A stretch of 64,000 bases of DNA from Nostoc sp. ATCC 43529. GTDB lineage: Bacteria > Cyanobacteriota > Cyanobacteriia > Cyanobacteriales > Nostocaceae. The position numbers and the translations under genes were made by a program. This document shows positions 26,626 through 36,271 of the stretch, one piece after another. The notes under the pieces were generated by a model. The model was not told where the DNA came from. It made no database searches and was given only the letters and a program-made list of their open reading frames with translations. Every line of letters begins with the position of its first letter. Within the stretch, counting starts at the first letter, position 1. The stretch spans positions 62,001-126,000 of the forward strand of contig LWTK01000033.1 in assembly GCA_003326205.1 (NCBI GenBank), in the 5' to 3' direction.

Positions 26626-29073
26626 ATGACTTATACAATGTACTTACGTTCGATTAAAAACGAACTCCAAAGAACTGGTAAAACCAAAAAAAGCCTGCGA
26701 GTTAAAACTATCATAGAACAGTTTGGCTACCAGCGTAGAAGCCAATCATTCGTCAATGATTTTAATACTGCTCTTGATGAACTGGGGCTTTGTGCAGATC
26801 CTATATTAGATTTACACATTCCTTTAGATACAAAAATAGTTATTTCTCTTAAAGGTGTAGAACCAATAAACCAAATCACCGATTGTCAAGCAATTTCAGC
26901 CAAACTCACAAATAATATTTCAGTCAGACATGATTTTTTCTACTATTTATTTGACTTTGGCTCTGAACAAGAATATGAACGATTTCAAGCTTGTTTAGAT
27001 TCTCACCAACCAGTGGGTATTTTTTTGATTCCACAAGTAGAAGATTTTTTCTGTGATATTGTTGTGAAAATTTTTAATTATGAACTAATTAGAAAGTATC
27101 AATATGGAGGATATAATAATATACCAAAAGCTGCTTATAGGAAAATTCCTACCAGTCTCGCTTCAGATGATGACTGTGAAGATGAACAAGAAAATTCTAT
27201 AAATGATGCTAATATTTTTCAGTTTTCTCGCTCGACTATGAATAGCATAATTCTGGGTAACACTGGTTTAGAATTACTTGATTCAGAAAAATTTGACCAG
27301 CAGTTTGAACAGATATCGCTATATGCAAATAAATATAATACTGAACAATTTTTTATTGTATTTCATTGCCCGTCACTTTTAGAAATTCAAGCACATCAGC
27401 AAGAAGATGCTTTGGGATATTTGGTAGATAGAGTTGCCCGAAAAATTCCTTTTACTTTTACTCTTAGATGTAAATATCCAAATGAAGGGTCTATTGAATA
27501 TAAAGAAGAAGTTTCTGCCCATTTCCGTCTACTCATGGAACTCCCATATTATCAAATAGAGGAGGATGATGCTTCTTTAGGAAATTACTTTCTAGAATTA
27601 CAAAAAGCTCAAATACAAGCTGAATCTCAGTTGTTGTTGAAGATAAAAGCTGAACATTTTTATACTTTAAAGTGGCAACAGGAAAGTAAAGAATATATTT
27701 ATCTAAAGTACTTTGCTATTAAAACGTTAGAAAGTCTAGGATATGAATTATCTCATATTGGCTGTGAAGTAGAGTTGACTTCTAGGGATGAAGAAACAAG
27801 TGATGAAGATACATCAGATGATGAGGAAGAATACCAAAGCGAAATTATAGAAGTCTATGTAAAAAATCATGTAGTTGTTGAAATAGAAACTCTCAAATAC
27901 CATGAGTTTCAAGATAATAATCTATTTTTAGATACAATTAAAAGAGTTTTGAGGAAATCAAAAGTTTGGCCGAATCAACTCCAAAGCCTTTGGTTAGTAA
28001 TTCCGGGTTTTGAGATAGCACGCAACTATTATCAGTTGAAAAAAGCTAAGGAAATATTAGAGTATAAATTTTCTGGATATTATGGCGATCGCTTCCAGGT
28101 TATAATCATGGCTCCTGACTATGAAAATCACCAATTAGTGCCAGTATCATTTGAGTCTATCGAGTATCCATCTTTTGAATATAGAGCTAAAAAACCTAGT
28201 TTATTACCAGTATATCCAATTACAAATCGCATCAAAGAATTTCAGCTTGACTTTAGCCAAGTCAAAGGATTAAACGAAGAAAAAGAAAAATTAACTAAAC
28301 TCTTAAAGCTGCAATCTAAAGGATACAAAGGTTCAATTGGCGGAATTCTCTTCTATGGTTTACCAGGATGCGGTAAAACTCTACTGGCAAACGCCTTTGC
28401 TAATGAATCTGAGAGATATTTCTTTAAGTTCTCTCCTGCTGATATTGTGAGTGTTTGGATTGGTCAAAGTCAAAAAAACATTCGTGACATCTTTGCTCAG
28501 GCTAAGAAAAAATCTCCTTCAGTTTTATTTATTGATGAGTTAGACAGCATTGGATTTAACCGTAACGAAGATAACGCACATACAGACCAAAAGGCAACTA
28601 TTAACCAATTACTTATAGAACTAAATAATCTTCAAAATAGTGATGTAATTGTGATTGCTGCAACTAATTATTTAAGCGGTATTGATAGTGCTTTGAAGCG
28701 TTCTGGTAGATTGGATTGGAAGATTCCTATTTTTCCACCCGCTCAAGTAGAAAGAATAGATTTGTTTAAACATTATTTATCACAAATCGATATGAATAAA
28801 CTGGTTAATTTTGAAATTTTAGCTGAAAAAAGTGCCAGATTTACTTCATCTGATATTGAGTTGGTTTGCCGGGAAGTTAAAAATGCTATTCTTTTGGAAG
28901 AAATTAGTTCAGCTTTGACAACTTCAGATGTGATTACTTACATCAATAACCTGCAAGATGGGGGTTTAAGTCTCAATGAAGAACAAGTGAAGGAATTTTT
29001 GGAAGAATGTAAAAGAATGAGTGTAAAGAATCCAAAGTTGGAAACTTTAAAATTAGAATGGGGATTAGATTAA
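26626..29073 (+). CDS. Large AAA+ ATPase of unknown function with a nuclease-fold-like middle region
   Basis: The protein has 815 residues from the ATG at 26626 (AGGA upstream; an ATG at 26590 would add 12). The C-terminal third is a classic-clade (FtsH/Cdc48-like) AAA module: Walker A GLPGCGKT, Walker B VLFIDELDSIG, sensor 1 AATN, and RSGRLDWKIPIF with the second-region-of-homology arginines. There is no FtsH zinc protease motif and no membrane segment. The N-terminal region (LRVKTIIEQFGYQRRSQSF) and a middle region (about 360-530) after an acidic stretch (EETSDEDTSDDEEE) are unrecognised. VYVKNHVVVEIET recalls a degenerate PD-(D/E)XK strand pair (inference). It is an orphan gene, possibly a chaperone, remodeller or defence protein. 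Confidence 0.85.
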   Translation: MTYTMYLRSIKNELQRTGKTKKSLRVKTIIEQFGYQRRSQSFVNDFNTALDELGLCADPILDLHIPLDTKIVISLKGVEPINQITDCQAISAKLTNNISVRHDFFYYLFDFGSEQEYERFQACLDSHQPVGIFLIPQVEDFFCDIVVKIFNYELIRKYQYGGYNNIPKAAYRKIPTSLASDDDCEDEQENSINDANIFQFSRSTMNSIILGNTGLELLDSEKFDQQFEQISLYANKYNTEQFFIVFHCPSLLEIQAHQQEDALGYLVDRVARKIPFTFTLRCKYPNEGSIEYKEEVSAHFRLLMELPYYQIEEDDASLGNYFLELQKAQIQAESQLLLKIKAEHFYTLKWQQESKEYIYLKYFAIKTLESLGYELSHIGCEVELTSRDEETSDEDTSDDEEEYQSEIIEVYVKNHVVVEIETLKYHEFQDNNLFLDTIKRVLRKSKVWPNQLQSLWLVIPGFEIARNYYQLKKAKEILEYKFSGYYGDRFQVIIMAPDYENHQLVPVSFESIEYPSFEYRAKKPSLLPVYPITNRIKEFQLDFSQVKGLNEEKEKLTKLLKLQSKGYKGSIGGILFYGLPGCGKTLLANAFANESERYFFKFSPADIVSVWIGQSQKNIRDIFAQAKKKSPSVLFIDELDSIGFNRNEDNAHTDQKATINQLLIELNNLQNSDVIVIAATNYLSGIDSALKRSGRLDWKIPIFPPAQVERIDLFKHYLSQIDMNKLVNFEILAEKSARFTSSDIELVCREVKNAILLEEISSALTTSDVITYINNLQDGGLSLNEEQVKEFLEECKRMSVKNPKLETLKLEWGLD

Positions 29074-29076
29074 TAC

Positions 29077-29197
29077 TAGTGGTTCATCGCATTAATTTTG
29101 ATGAGTTTGTAGTAAGCACTTCAGTGCTTAAAAATCAAGGACTAAAGTCCTAACTACAAACTTATTTACCTATCAGAACTAATGCGATAGACCACTA
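29077..29197. mobile_element. MITE-like element, 121 bp, imperfect terminal inverted repeats
   Basis: The ends are TAGTGGTTCATCGCATTA and TAATGCGATAGACCACTA, nearly exact reverse complements. Inside, TTTGTAGT/ACTACAAA continue the pairing and two small hairpins stand side by side (AAGCACTTCAGTGCTT; AGGACTAAAGTCCT). There is no coding capacity. It lies 3 bp past the AAA gene's stop codon. It is a typical non-autonomous miniature inverted-repeat element or a strongly folding RNA 3' end. Confidence 0.8.
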
Positions 29198-29205
29198 ATT
29201 TAAAT

Positions 29206-29235
29206 GGCGTAGGCGTAGCCCGTCGTAGACATCGC
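29206..29235. repeat. GGCGTAGGCGTAGCCCGTCG interspersed repeat
   Basis: A GC-rich 30-mer (GGCGTAGGCGTAGCCCGTCG followed by TAGACATCGC) stands in AT-rich surroundings directly after the MITE-like element. From memory this motif is a frequent interspersed repeat in Nostoc genomes. Confidence 0.6.
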
Positions 29236-29268
29236 TCTTTTAGCAGTGTTAGAAAATAACTGGAAAAC

Positions 29269-30198
29269 ATGCTACATTCTAATCTTCGCAAACTGCTGCT
29301 AAGAAGTATAGTATTAATGGCGATCGCCTATATTTCAATTTGTCTATTTTTGTTTTTTCGCCAGCGTTATTTCATCTTTCGCCCTACTGCACAAATCTTA
29401 ACCCTACCTAGTTCATCCGACTTTCTTCTTCCTTACGAAGATGTGCGTTTACCTATTAATAACTCCAATGAATATATACATGCCTGGTGGATTCCAGCAC
29501 CCTCACCAAAAGAGAAACTTTCTGTAATTCCAAATGAACCTGTCAGAATTCTCAAATCACCTAAAGTATTTTTATACTTTTGCGGTGCTGCTGGTAACAA
29601 AAGTTATTACAATCATGTAGCCAGACTCCAAGCAATGCGACAGTTGGGGTTTTCTGTGCTGGTGATTGACTATCGAGGCTTTGGTAGTAGTAAGGGGACT
29701 TTTCCCAGCGAGTCTCAAGTTTATCAAGATAGCCAAATCGCTTGGAATTATTTAGTAAAAACTCGACAAATTCCACCTGAACACATTGTTATTTATGGAG
29801 AGTCACTTGGAGGAGCAGTTGCTATAGATTTAGCACTAAAACATCCAGAAGCTAGTGGATTAATTGTCCAAAGTTCCTTTACATCAATGGCTGAAGAAAT
29901 CAAACATCAAAATTGGTTATGGATGTTTCCTGTGGATTTGCTACTAACACAAAAGTTTGATTCTATTTTTAAAGTTCGTTTTTTACGCCTTCCCGTCCTG
30001 TTTCTTCATGGAACTGCTGATAGTGTTGTCCCCTCTTACATGAGTCAACAGCTATACGATAATGCCCCGGAACCCAAACAAATTTTATTAATTCCAAACG
30101 CAAGCCATTTCCGAATTTATCAGCCTGGAAGCAACTCGTATTTACAAGTAATTCAAAAATTTATCGAAAGTGATAAAAGAGTTACACCAGAGAGTTAA
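29269..30198 (+). CDS. Alpha/beta hydrolase, BAAT/acyl-esterase-like, membrane-anchored
   Basis: The protein has 309 residues with one N-terminal membrane segment (SIVLMAIAYISICLFLFF, about 13-30). The hydrolase core has the oxyanion segment FLYFCGAAGNKSYY, VIDYRGFGSSKG, nucleophile elbow GESLGGA, acid in LHGTADSVVPSYM and His in NASHFRIY. The layout matches the YfhR/Bem46 family of membrane-tethered hydrolases, whose substrates are unknown. It is a single gene just 3' of the MITE-like element. Confidence 0.88.
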   Translation: MLHSNLRKLLLRSIVLMAIAYISICLFLFFRQRYFIFRPTAQILTLPSSSDFLLPYEDVRLPINNSNEYIHAWWIPAPSPKEKLSVIPNEPVRILKSPKVFLYFCGAAGNKSYYNHVARLQAMRQLGFSVLVIDYRGFGSSKGTFPSESQVYQDSQIAWNYLVKTRQIPPEHIVIYGESLGGAVAIDLALKHPEASGLIVQSSFTSMAEEIKHQNWLWMFPVDLLLTQKFDSIFKVRFLRLPVLFLHGTADSVVPSYMSQQLYDNAPEPKQILLIPNASHFRIYQPGSNSYLQVIQKFIESDKRVTPES

Positions 30199-30358
30199 GT
30201 TCTCCATCGCTCTCCAGCCATTGAATAAATACTGCTTATAATTTACTTTTGTATTTTTTCAATGCCATTGGCGATCGCCATCATACCCAATGAGCTAATC
30301 TCAAATCCTATCTAACCGTTCCACCACAGCGTTGTTGAGGCTTATTGTTCAGCCAGTC

Positions 30359-30496
30359 ATGTATGTTGTTAAGCTCGATGAACTCCCAAAACGCCAACAG
30401 ATAGACAAAGCAGCCAATAATTTATACAACAATTACTTAAAAAATCCTGGTGTGGTGGAGGTTTACCCAGAAAATACTGCTAAAGCTTCTAATTAA
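30359..30496 (+). CDS. Possible small ORF, 45 codons
   Basis: The ATG at 30359 opens MYVVKLDELPKRQQIDKAAN and ends ...GVVEVYPENTAKASN. Composition looks protein-like (Lys/Asn/Val, amphipathic helix), but there is no clear ribosome-binding site and I recognise no family. It lies in an otherwise empty 477-bp spacer between the hydrolase and methyltransferase genes. Confidence 0.3.
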   Translation: MYVVKLDELPKRQQIDKAANNLYNNYLKNPGVVEVYPENTAKASN

Positions 30497-30675
30497 CTGA
30501 GTTAACTTATCTTCGCGCCTGTTACCGACTAAGTTCGGGCAAAAATGCTTAGTAATTTTTGGCAATCAAGCCTTACAATACATTCCCTTCGCGGCAAGTC
30601 AGCTTTGTACTTGTGCAAAATCAAAAATTTTTATAGAATTATACCGTATATTAACATACAATCATTGAAACGCTA

Positions 30676-31326
30676 ATGGTCAGTGTCCACACGAAATATT
30701 GGCTCAAGAATGACTTTTATCACATTACTACAACTGTAGTAAATCTTTTTTTAGCGAGAAATCCAAATAAGATTAAGCCTAAGGCACGATTCATCAATTT
30801 AGGATGTGGAAACAAAGGCATTCAGACAGATGACTGGCTAAATTGTGATGGTTTTCTTCAATCTAGCGTGGATTATGTTTGCGACATAGCTGGAAAGATG
30901 CCTTTCAAAGAAAATCGTTTTGAAGGAGTCTTTACAGAACATTTCTTTGAGCATTTACTCCCTGACCAAGCCAAATTATTTTTATCTGAATGCCTTAGAA
31001 TACTCAAGCCCGGTGGGGTTTTGAGGGTCTCTGTTCCCGATGGAGAGCTTTACTTAGATCGATACTTTAACGATCATGAGTGGATGATGCAGCGAAGACC
31101 TAAGGTCACACCTAGAACACGCATGGCGATCCTGAATGAGGTATTTCGACAAGGTTTTGAACATCAATACTGTTACGATTTTGAAACAATCAAACTTGTG
31201 TTTGAGGAATCGGGATTTAAGGATGTACGTAGAGTTGATTATCAGACGAGTAATATTCCTGAATTATTAATAGATCAGGAGTCCCGAAGATTTGAAAGCT
31301 TGTATGTAGAAGGTATCAAACCCTAA
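30676..31326 (+). CDS. SAM-dependent methyltransferase (class I, Methyltransf_11-like)
   Basis: The 216-residue protein has motif I as INLGCGNKGIQTDDWLNCD (about residues 40-58), the acidic post-I loop, EHFFEHL near 97 and motif III-like LKPGGVLRVSVPDGELYLDR. This form of motif I (LGCG...DGWLNID style) is found in predicted sugar or lipid methyltransferases of polysaccharide loci. No neighbour indicates the substrate. An intrinsic terminator lies about 190 bp downstream. Confidence 0.9.
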   Translation: MVSVHTKYWLKNDFYHITTTVVNLFLARNPNKIKPKARFINLGCGNKGIQTDDWLNCDGFLQSSVDYVCDIAGKMPFKENRFEGVFTEHFFEHLLPDQAKLFLSECLRILKPGGVLRVSVPDGELYLDRYFNDHEWMMQRRPKVTPRTRMAILNEVFRQGFEHQYCYDFETIKLVFEESGFKDVRRVDYQTSNIPELLIDQESRRFESLYVEGIKP

Positions 31327-31517
31327 AAAGTAAGATAGGATTTTAAAACTCATAAAGTTTCTGATGGCTATAAAAGCAGTTAAAGCTTGATTTATTTAGC
31401 CAATTTTTAATAACCTAAGTTGCTAGTTATCTTAGCGAGTAATCGCATCAATAAGATGCTTAGGAAGCACCTAGAATTTGATCGGCTGCAACTTACGTTT
31501 AATATTTAAAGTGATTT

Positions 31518-31550
31518 AACCCCAGACTATATTGTGGGGTTATTTTTTAT
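31518..31550 (+). terminator. Intrinsic terminator
   Basis: The stem AACCCCA/TGGGGTT (7 bp) is followed at once by ATTTTTTAT. It would stop plus-strand transcription from the methyltransferase gene, and opposes the minus-strand sugar-binding-protein gene that ends at 31596. Confidence 0.75.
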
Positions 31551-31595
31551 AGAAAAATTTGGGGCGATCGCAAAAGCTTTTATAAAATCTGCCTT

Positions 31596-32864
31596 TTACT
31601 GCTCAATTGCTTGAATCTGTTGATTAGCTTGATTCTGTGCCCGCACCATCGCGTGTTTTAATGATTGTTGCCCCAATAAGGCACTGATAAACTGATTTTC
31701 AAAATTATTCACAATAGCCGCTGGATATTTACCTACCTGCCACGGTGTAGCATAATCAACACCTGCGACTAATGGCGATCGCAATGGATCTTGGTCATAG
31801 CCCAAATTTTTTGCTACTGATTTACGCGTTGGCAAAGCAAACCCTGTTTCTGTCCATTTCTGCATTCCTGCTTTACCTGTAAGGTAAGAAATCAACTCCC
31901 AAGCTTCGGCTTTGTGCTGTGCTTGTTTGTTCATTACGTAGGCAACTGTAAACACCATCGTGCCTTTTTTGTCATTAATTGTAGGCAATTGGGCAGTAGC
32001 AAACTCGACTTGGGGAAAGGTTTCAGTTAAATAAGGAATTGCCCAGTTACCTTCAATTACCATTGCGACTTTATTCTGACCAAACATTTCACTACCTGAG
32101 TTTGTCCCGACATCAGATTTTTGGGCAGAAGAACGGTCTTTTTGATACTGATCTATCACCAACTGTAAACCCTGTAAACTTGCCTGACTGGCAAAAGTCG
32201 CATAGCCATTTTGGTCAACAATTTGTCCGCCAAAAGCTTTGATTTTGTAAGCCTGACGCGCCAATTCTGGGATTTCTCCAAAGCCGTATCTGTTAAGTTT
32301 GCCTGTCAATAGTTTTGAATAGCTGCGTAGTTCGTCCCAAGTGGTTGGGGGATTACTCAAACCAGATGCGGCAAAGGCTTTTTTGTTATAAAACAGTGCT
32401 AGGGTCGAATAGTCTTTGGGAAGACCATAAATTTTGTTTTGGTATTTGAAGCTGTTAAGTAGAGTATCTTCAAAGTCCCCTAAATCGAATTCGGGAGTGA
32501 TGTAATTATCCAGTGGTTCCAGAACATTTTGACTCATTAAAAAAGGAGCTTCCAACGCATCTAAATAAAAGACATCAGGGGCGGCTTCTCCAACTAACCG
32601 AGTTTTGATGACATCCATGTATTGGTCAGAAATCACCTCATATTTGACCTTAATAGTTGGATGTTCTGCTTCAAAGTCTTGCAATACCCGTCTCAAGAGT
32701 TTTTGCTCAACAGGGGAACCTCCCCAACCGCTGAGTTTAATGGTAATTGCGCTAGATACTGACTGTTTGCTTGTTAATTGTAAATTGTGGCAAGCAATAA
32801 AAGCGATCGCAATGGCGATCGCCACTCCGAAAAAATTTAATAACTTGCTTTTAATCACTGGCAA
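31596..32864 (-). CDS. Sugar ABC transporter substrate-binding protein
   Basis: The 422-residue extracellular binding protein is of the carbohydrate-uptake-1 type. It has an N-terminal hydrophobic segment (FFGVAIAIAIAFIACHNLQL) whose Cys in FIACHN could be a lipoprotein Cys. The family segments ITIKLSGWGGSPVEQKLLRR, KVKYEVISDQYMDVIKTRL, APDVFYLDALEAPFL and MVIEGNWAIPYL are present. The start reads TTG at 32864, with a GTG at 32858 as an alternative. It most likely delivers sugar to the permeases at 24613-26354, from which it is separated by the AAA, hydrolase and methyltransferase genes. Confidence 0.92.
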   Translation of the reverse strand: MPVIKSKLLNFFGVAIAIAIAFIACHNLQLTSKQSVSSAITIKLSGWGGSPVEQKLLRRVLQDFEAEHPTIKVKYEVISDQYMDVIKTRLVGEAAPDVFYLDALEAPFLMSQNVLEPLDNYITPEFDLGDFEDTLLNSFKYQNKIYGLPKDYSTLALFYNKKAFAASGLSNPPTTWDELRSYSKLLTGKLNRYGFGEIPELARQAYKIKAFGGQIVDQNGYATFASQASLQGLQLVIDQYQKDRSSAQKSDVGTNSGSEMFGQNKVAMVIEGNWAIPYLTETFPQVEFATAQLPTINDKKGTMVFTVAYVMNKQAQHKAEAWELISYLTGKAGMQKWTETGFALPTRKSVAKNLGYDQDPLRSPLVAGVDYATPWQVGKYPAAIVNNFENQFISALLGQQSLKHAMVRAQNQANQQIQAIEQ

Positions 32865-33263
32865 ATATGGGGGATTATAAATTACACACAGAAATATTGG
32901 TTATTGACTGTACTTAATCAAGTGTATGATTTTTGTGCTTAGTAAAGCATACTCAATACTCGATGACGAGTCTTTAATACTCGTTAATCAAGTTCATAAA
33001 TTACCTTGCGTACTTATTTATTATTTCGCCACCTGCTCCTGTGATTCTATTAGAAATATCTCTGAAGAATTAGTAATATCATATCTAACTCCTTCTCTTT
33101 AGTTATATCGTCTGTAGCTAAAGAGTGATATTTTTATTTGAGGAATTTTTATTGAGAAATACAAGTTAAAATAACGAAGAATTATTAACAATATTGATGA
33201 AAGCAGGCTGAATTACTCGAAAAATGGATTGATGCCAGAATGCTTCATCCATAGACATGCATT
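32865..33263. other. Gene-free spacer between divergent sugar-binding and MFS genes
   Basis: About 400 bp, AT-rich, with no supportable ORF. Around 32949-32992 the motif ACTCAATACTCGATGACGAG and a further TAATACTCG make imperfect repeats of TACTCG. A regulatory role is only possible. Confidence 0.5.
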
Positions 33264-34682
33264 ATGGATTTTGTTCCGGTTGAAATATCTACTCCTCTAA
33301 ATCTGGAAATTGCCCAGATTGCTACACCGCAAACAACACTTTCTCCAACTTCTCGCATTCCCAAAGATGCTATTCGCAGAAGTTTAAAAGCCTCGACAGT
33401 AGATTCTGTCTTAGCAGCAGTTTATTCCATTGGTACTAGCGGGATTTTGCTTGCCAATTTATTGGTGGAGTTAGATGCTAGTCCAGTGATATTTGGGATG
33501 TTGTCTTCTATCCCCATGTTGGTGAATCTGATTCAGCCGTTGGGTGCTTACTTGTCTGAACGCAGCACCAGTCGCTTTCAGTATGCACTGCGGACACACG
33601 GAATTGCTCGCTTATTGTGGCTGATTTTAGCAATTGCGATCGCAGCCGCAAGCTGGGGAGTGTTGAATAATAGCCAGTTAGTAATATTAACACTCTTGAT
33701 TCTTCTATTGAGCAATCTTTTGGCAGGATTAGGAACCCCATCGTGGCTAAGTTGGATGGCAACGATAATTCCCCGGCGATTACGGGGCAGGTATTTTGGG
33801 ATACGTAATAGTGCCGCTAGCCTCACCAATTTGATTTGCGTACCAATAGCCGGTTTCGCTGTATCCCATTGGTATGGGGGAGTTGTACAAGGCTACGGGG
33901 TAATTCTGCTCTTAAGTATGATTTTTGGAATTGTGGGGTTAGGATGCCAGTATTTTCAAGCGGATATGAATCCGTTATCGCAAAACACTTATATTGGCAA
34001 GCCACCTCAAACAAGCGAGATTCAATCAGATGCTACAAAAAATGAATCTTCTCAAGAAACTCAATTAATTTATACACCAACAGAGCAAGTAACCATCAGT
34101 ATTTGGCAAAACTCTAACTTTTTGAGATTTCTGTTGTATTTCGGCTTATGGACGCTGGCTTTTAACCTCAGCGCTCCTTTTTTTAACCTCTACATGCTGG
34201 GCAGCTTGGATCTCAATGTTAGCTACGTGACTATCTACACCAGCCTCCAGGCGGGGGCGAATTTGCTGATGTTGATTGTGTGGGGCAAATTAGCAGACAA
34301 AATCGGCAATCGTCCCATCCTGCTGTTTGGTGGAATTCTGGTTGCAACCACACCATTGCTGTGGCTGGGAATTGGTGTTAATCACCTTGACATCTGGCTA
34401 TGGTTGCCACTGTTACATATTTTGACTGGAGGAACAGGCGCGGCGATGGACTTATGTAATAACAACATCCAATTAGGAATTGCGCCGATTAAAAATCAGT
34501 CTATCTATTTTGCGATCGCAGCTGCCGTTGCTGGGGCGAGTGGTGCTTTAGGCACAACCATAGGCAGCTTCATCTTACAATTTACTCAATCTGGAGGGTC
34601 ATTGGCGTTATTCGCTCTCTCTACCGTATTCCGACTAACAGCCCTGATTCCACTGATTTTTACCCAAGAACCGAAGAAGTAG
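33264..34682 (+). CDS. Major facilitator superfamily transporter
   Basis: The 472-residue protein has 12 membrane segments in two halves separated by a hydrophilic loop at about 235-290. Loop 2-3 has LGAYLSERSTSRFQYALRTH and loop 8-9 has WGKLADKIGNRPILLFGG, the MFS A-motif pattern GxLaDrxGrrp. The first 35 residues are cytoplasmic. It is a single gene and the substrate cannot be inferred. Confidence 0.92.
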   Translation: MDFVPVEISTPLNLEIAQIATPQTTLSPTSRIPKDAIRRSLKASTVDSVLAAVYSIGTSGILLANLLVELDASPVIFGMLSSIPMLVNLIQPLGAYLSERSTSRFQYALRTHGIARLLWLILAIAIAAASWGVLNNSQLVILTLLILLLSNLLAGLGTPSWLSWMATIIPRRLRGRYFGIRNSAASLTNLICVPIAGFAVSHWYGGVVQGYGVILLLSMIFGIVGLGCQYFQADMNPLSQNTYIGKPPQTSEIQSDATKNESSQETQLIYTPTEQVTISIWQNSNFLRFLLYFGLWTLAFNLSAPFFNLYMLGSLDLNVSYVTIYTSLQAGANLLMLIVWGKLADKIGNRPILLFGGILVATTPLLWLGIGVNHLDIWLWLPLLHILTGGTGAAMDLCNNNIQLGIAPIKNQSIYFAIAAAVAGASGALGTTIGSFILQFTQSGGSLALFALSTVFRLTALIPLIFTQEPKK

Positions 34683-34753
34683 AGGACGCGGAGAGTGGGA
34701 GACGCGGGGACACGGAGAGTGTTTGCGATCGATTCCCCACGTCCCTCTCCTTC

Positions 34754-35704
34754 CTATTCTGCGGCAGTCGAAGTCAAAGACATTGTTTCCCATAACACCA
34801 TATGAGGTGGTGTAAGCACAGGCTGGTGTAAAGCAATCAGCTGGGCTAAAGTGTTCTTTAATTGGGTACGCGGTACAATGTCATCGACAAAGCCGTGCTG
34901 GAGTAAATCTTCAGCGGTCTGAAAATCATCAGGCAGTTTTTCCCGTAGGGTTTGCTCAATCACTCGCCGACCTGCAAAACCAATAGTTGCCTTGGGTTCT
35001 GCCAAAATAATATCGCCCAACATTGCAAAACTAGCAGTAACCCCGCCTGTTGTAGGATTTGCCAAAACGGGAATATACAGCAGTCGGGCGTCTTGATGGC
35101 GCTGTAGGGCTGCGGAAATTTTCGCCATCTGCATCAGAGAAAGCATTCCTTCTTGCATTCTCGCGCCACCAGAGGTACAGACAATAACTACAGGATAGCG
35201 TCGTTGGGTGGCTTGCTCAATCAAGCGGGTGAGTTTTTCTCCCACAACCGAACCCATACTACCGCCCATAAAACGGAAGTCCATAACCCCAAGGGCAAGG
35301 GGCAAACCGTTGATTTGACCCAAACCAGTTTTAACTGCGTCTATCAAGCCAATTTTTTCCTGGGTTTCGCGTAACCGATCGCTATATGGTTTGCGATCGC
35401 GAAATTGTAGGGGATCGGTTGGACGCAAATGCTCGTCTAGAGGTTTCCAGGTATTATGATCTATCAGTTGACGGATACGCTCATCGCTGTCTACACGATT
35501 GTGATGACCACATTCGACACAAACCATCAGGTTAGCTCTCAGGTCTTTTGTGTATGTCAACACACCACAATTAGAACATTTATGCCATAGCCCATCAGCA
35601 ATTTCACGTTCTTGACGTTCCAGACTGGTAGAGCCTGATTTACGTCGATTTGCAAACCAATCAAATAGAGACTTTAAACCGCGTGATTCTTCGTTGTTAG
35701 CCAT
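34754..35704 (-). CDS. accD: Acetyl-CoA carboxylase carboxyltransferase subunit beta
   Basis: The 316-residue protein has an N-terminal four-cysteine zinc finger ([13 protein letters not shown] and CVECGHH) and the carboxyltransferase core: [70 protein letters not shown] and [12 protein letters not shown]. It transfers carboxyl from carboxybiotin to acetyl-CoA with AccA to give malonyl-CoA for fatty-acid synthesis. Length is normal. Confidence 0.98.
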   Translation of the reverse strand: MANNEESRGLKSLFDWFANRRKSGSTSLERQEREIADGLWHKCSNCGVLTYTKDLRANLMVCVECGHHNRVDSDERIRQLIDHNTWKPLDEHLRPTDPLQFRDRKPYSDRLRETQEKIGLIDAVKTGLGQINGLPLALGVMDFRFMGGSMGSVVGEKLTRLIEQATQRRYPVVIVCTSGGARMQEGMLSLMQMAKISAALQRHQDARLLYIPVLANPTTGGVTASFAMLGDIILAEPKATIGFAGRRVIEQTLREKLPDDFQTAEDLLQHGFVDDIVPRTQLKNTLAQLIALHQPVLTPPHMVLWETMSLTSTAAE

Positions 35705-36271
35705 TTTTATCTTATTTTAAGTGGGTATGAGGTCGAAACCATCTGAAGCCCTATCGGGTTGTCCTTAGCCATTAACCATTTGTTTTTACCAATGGGTAAT
35801 AACTACATCGTCAAATTAACCTTTTAAGCAATTGAGACCTTAATTTTCATCTTTGGTTGCCAGCTTAACGAAAATACTTATGCCAACACAAGTCTCTTGC
35901 TCTTTTTTTTAGAGGACTTTTTATATGAATGTAGTGACAAAGCCATGCAAATACTAACCTCCAAATAAGATGCTTACCCTCTCCCACCCAAATTAATTAT
36001 TCTTTTTGTTGGGTCATAAGCAATCAGTATCTTTTTTATCAGTTATGCTTGCCAACAGTTAATCGTCGTTAAGAGGGTAATACCAGTCACGAGCTGAATA
36101 TTATCAAAATGTGAAGGGAAGATGGCGTAATGCAAGTTACAGTCACGAATTATAAAAATTTATTATATGAGGGGATTGGGTATGGGGAGTGTTGACTGTT
36201 GAGTGTTGAGTTATTCTTCTCGCTTATCTCTCCATGCCTTGTTTGGGTAATGCCCCATACCATAATTCAAT
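35705..36271. other. Gene-free spacer upstream of accD
   Basis: About 570 bp with no supportable ORF or RNA gene. It is AT-rich, with a short GAGTGTTGACTGTTGAGTGT repeat near 36187. The accD promoter presumably lies in the first 200 bp. Confidence 0.55.
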
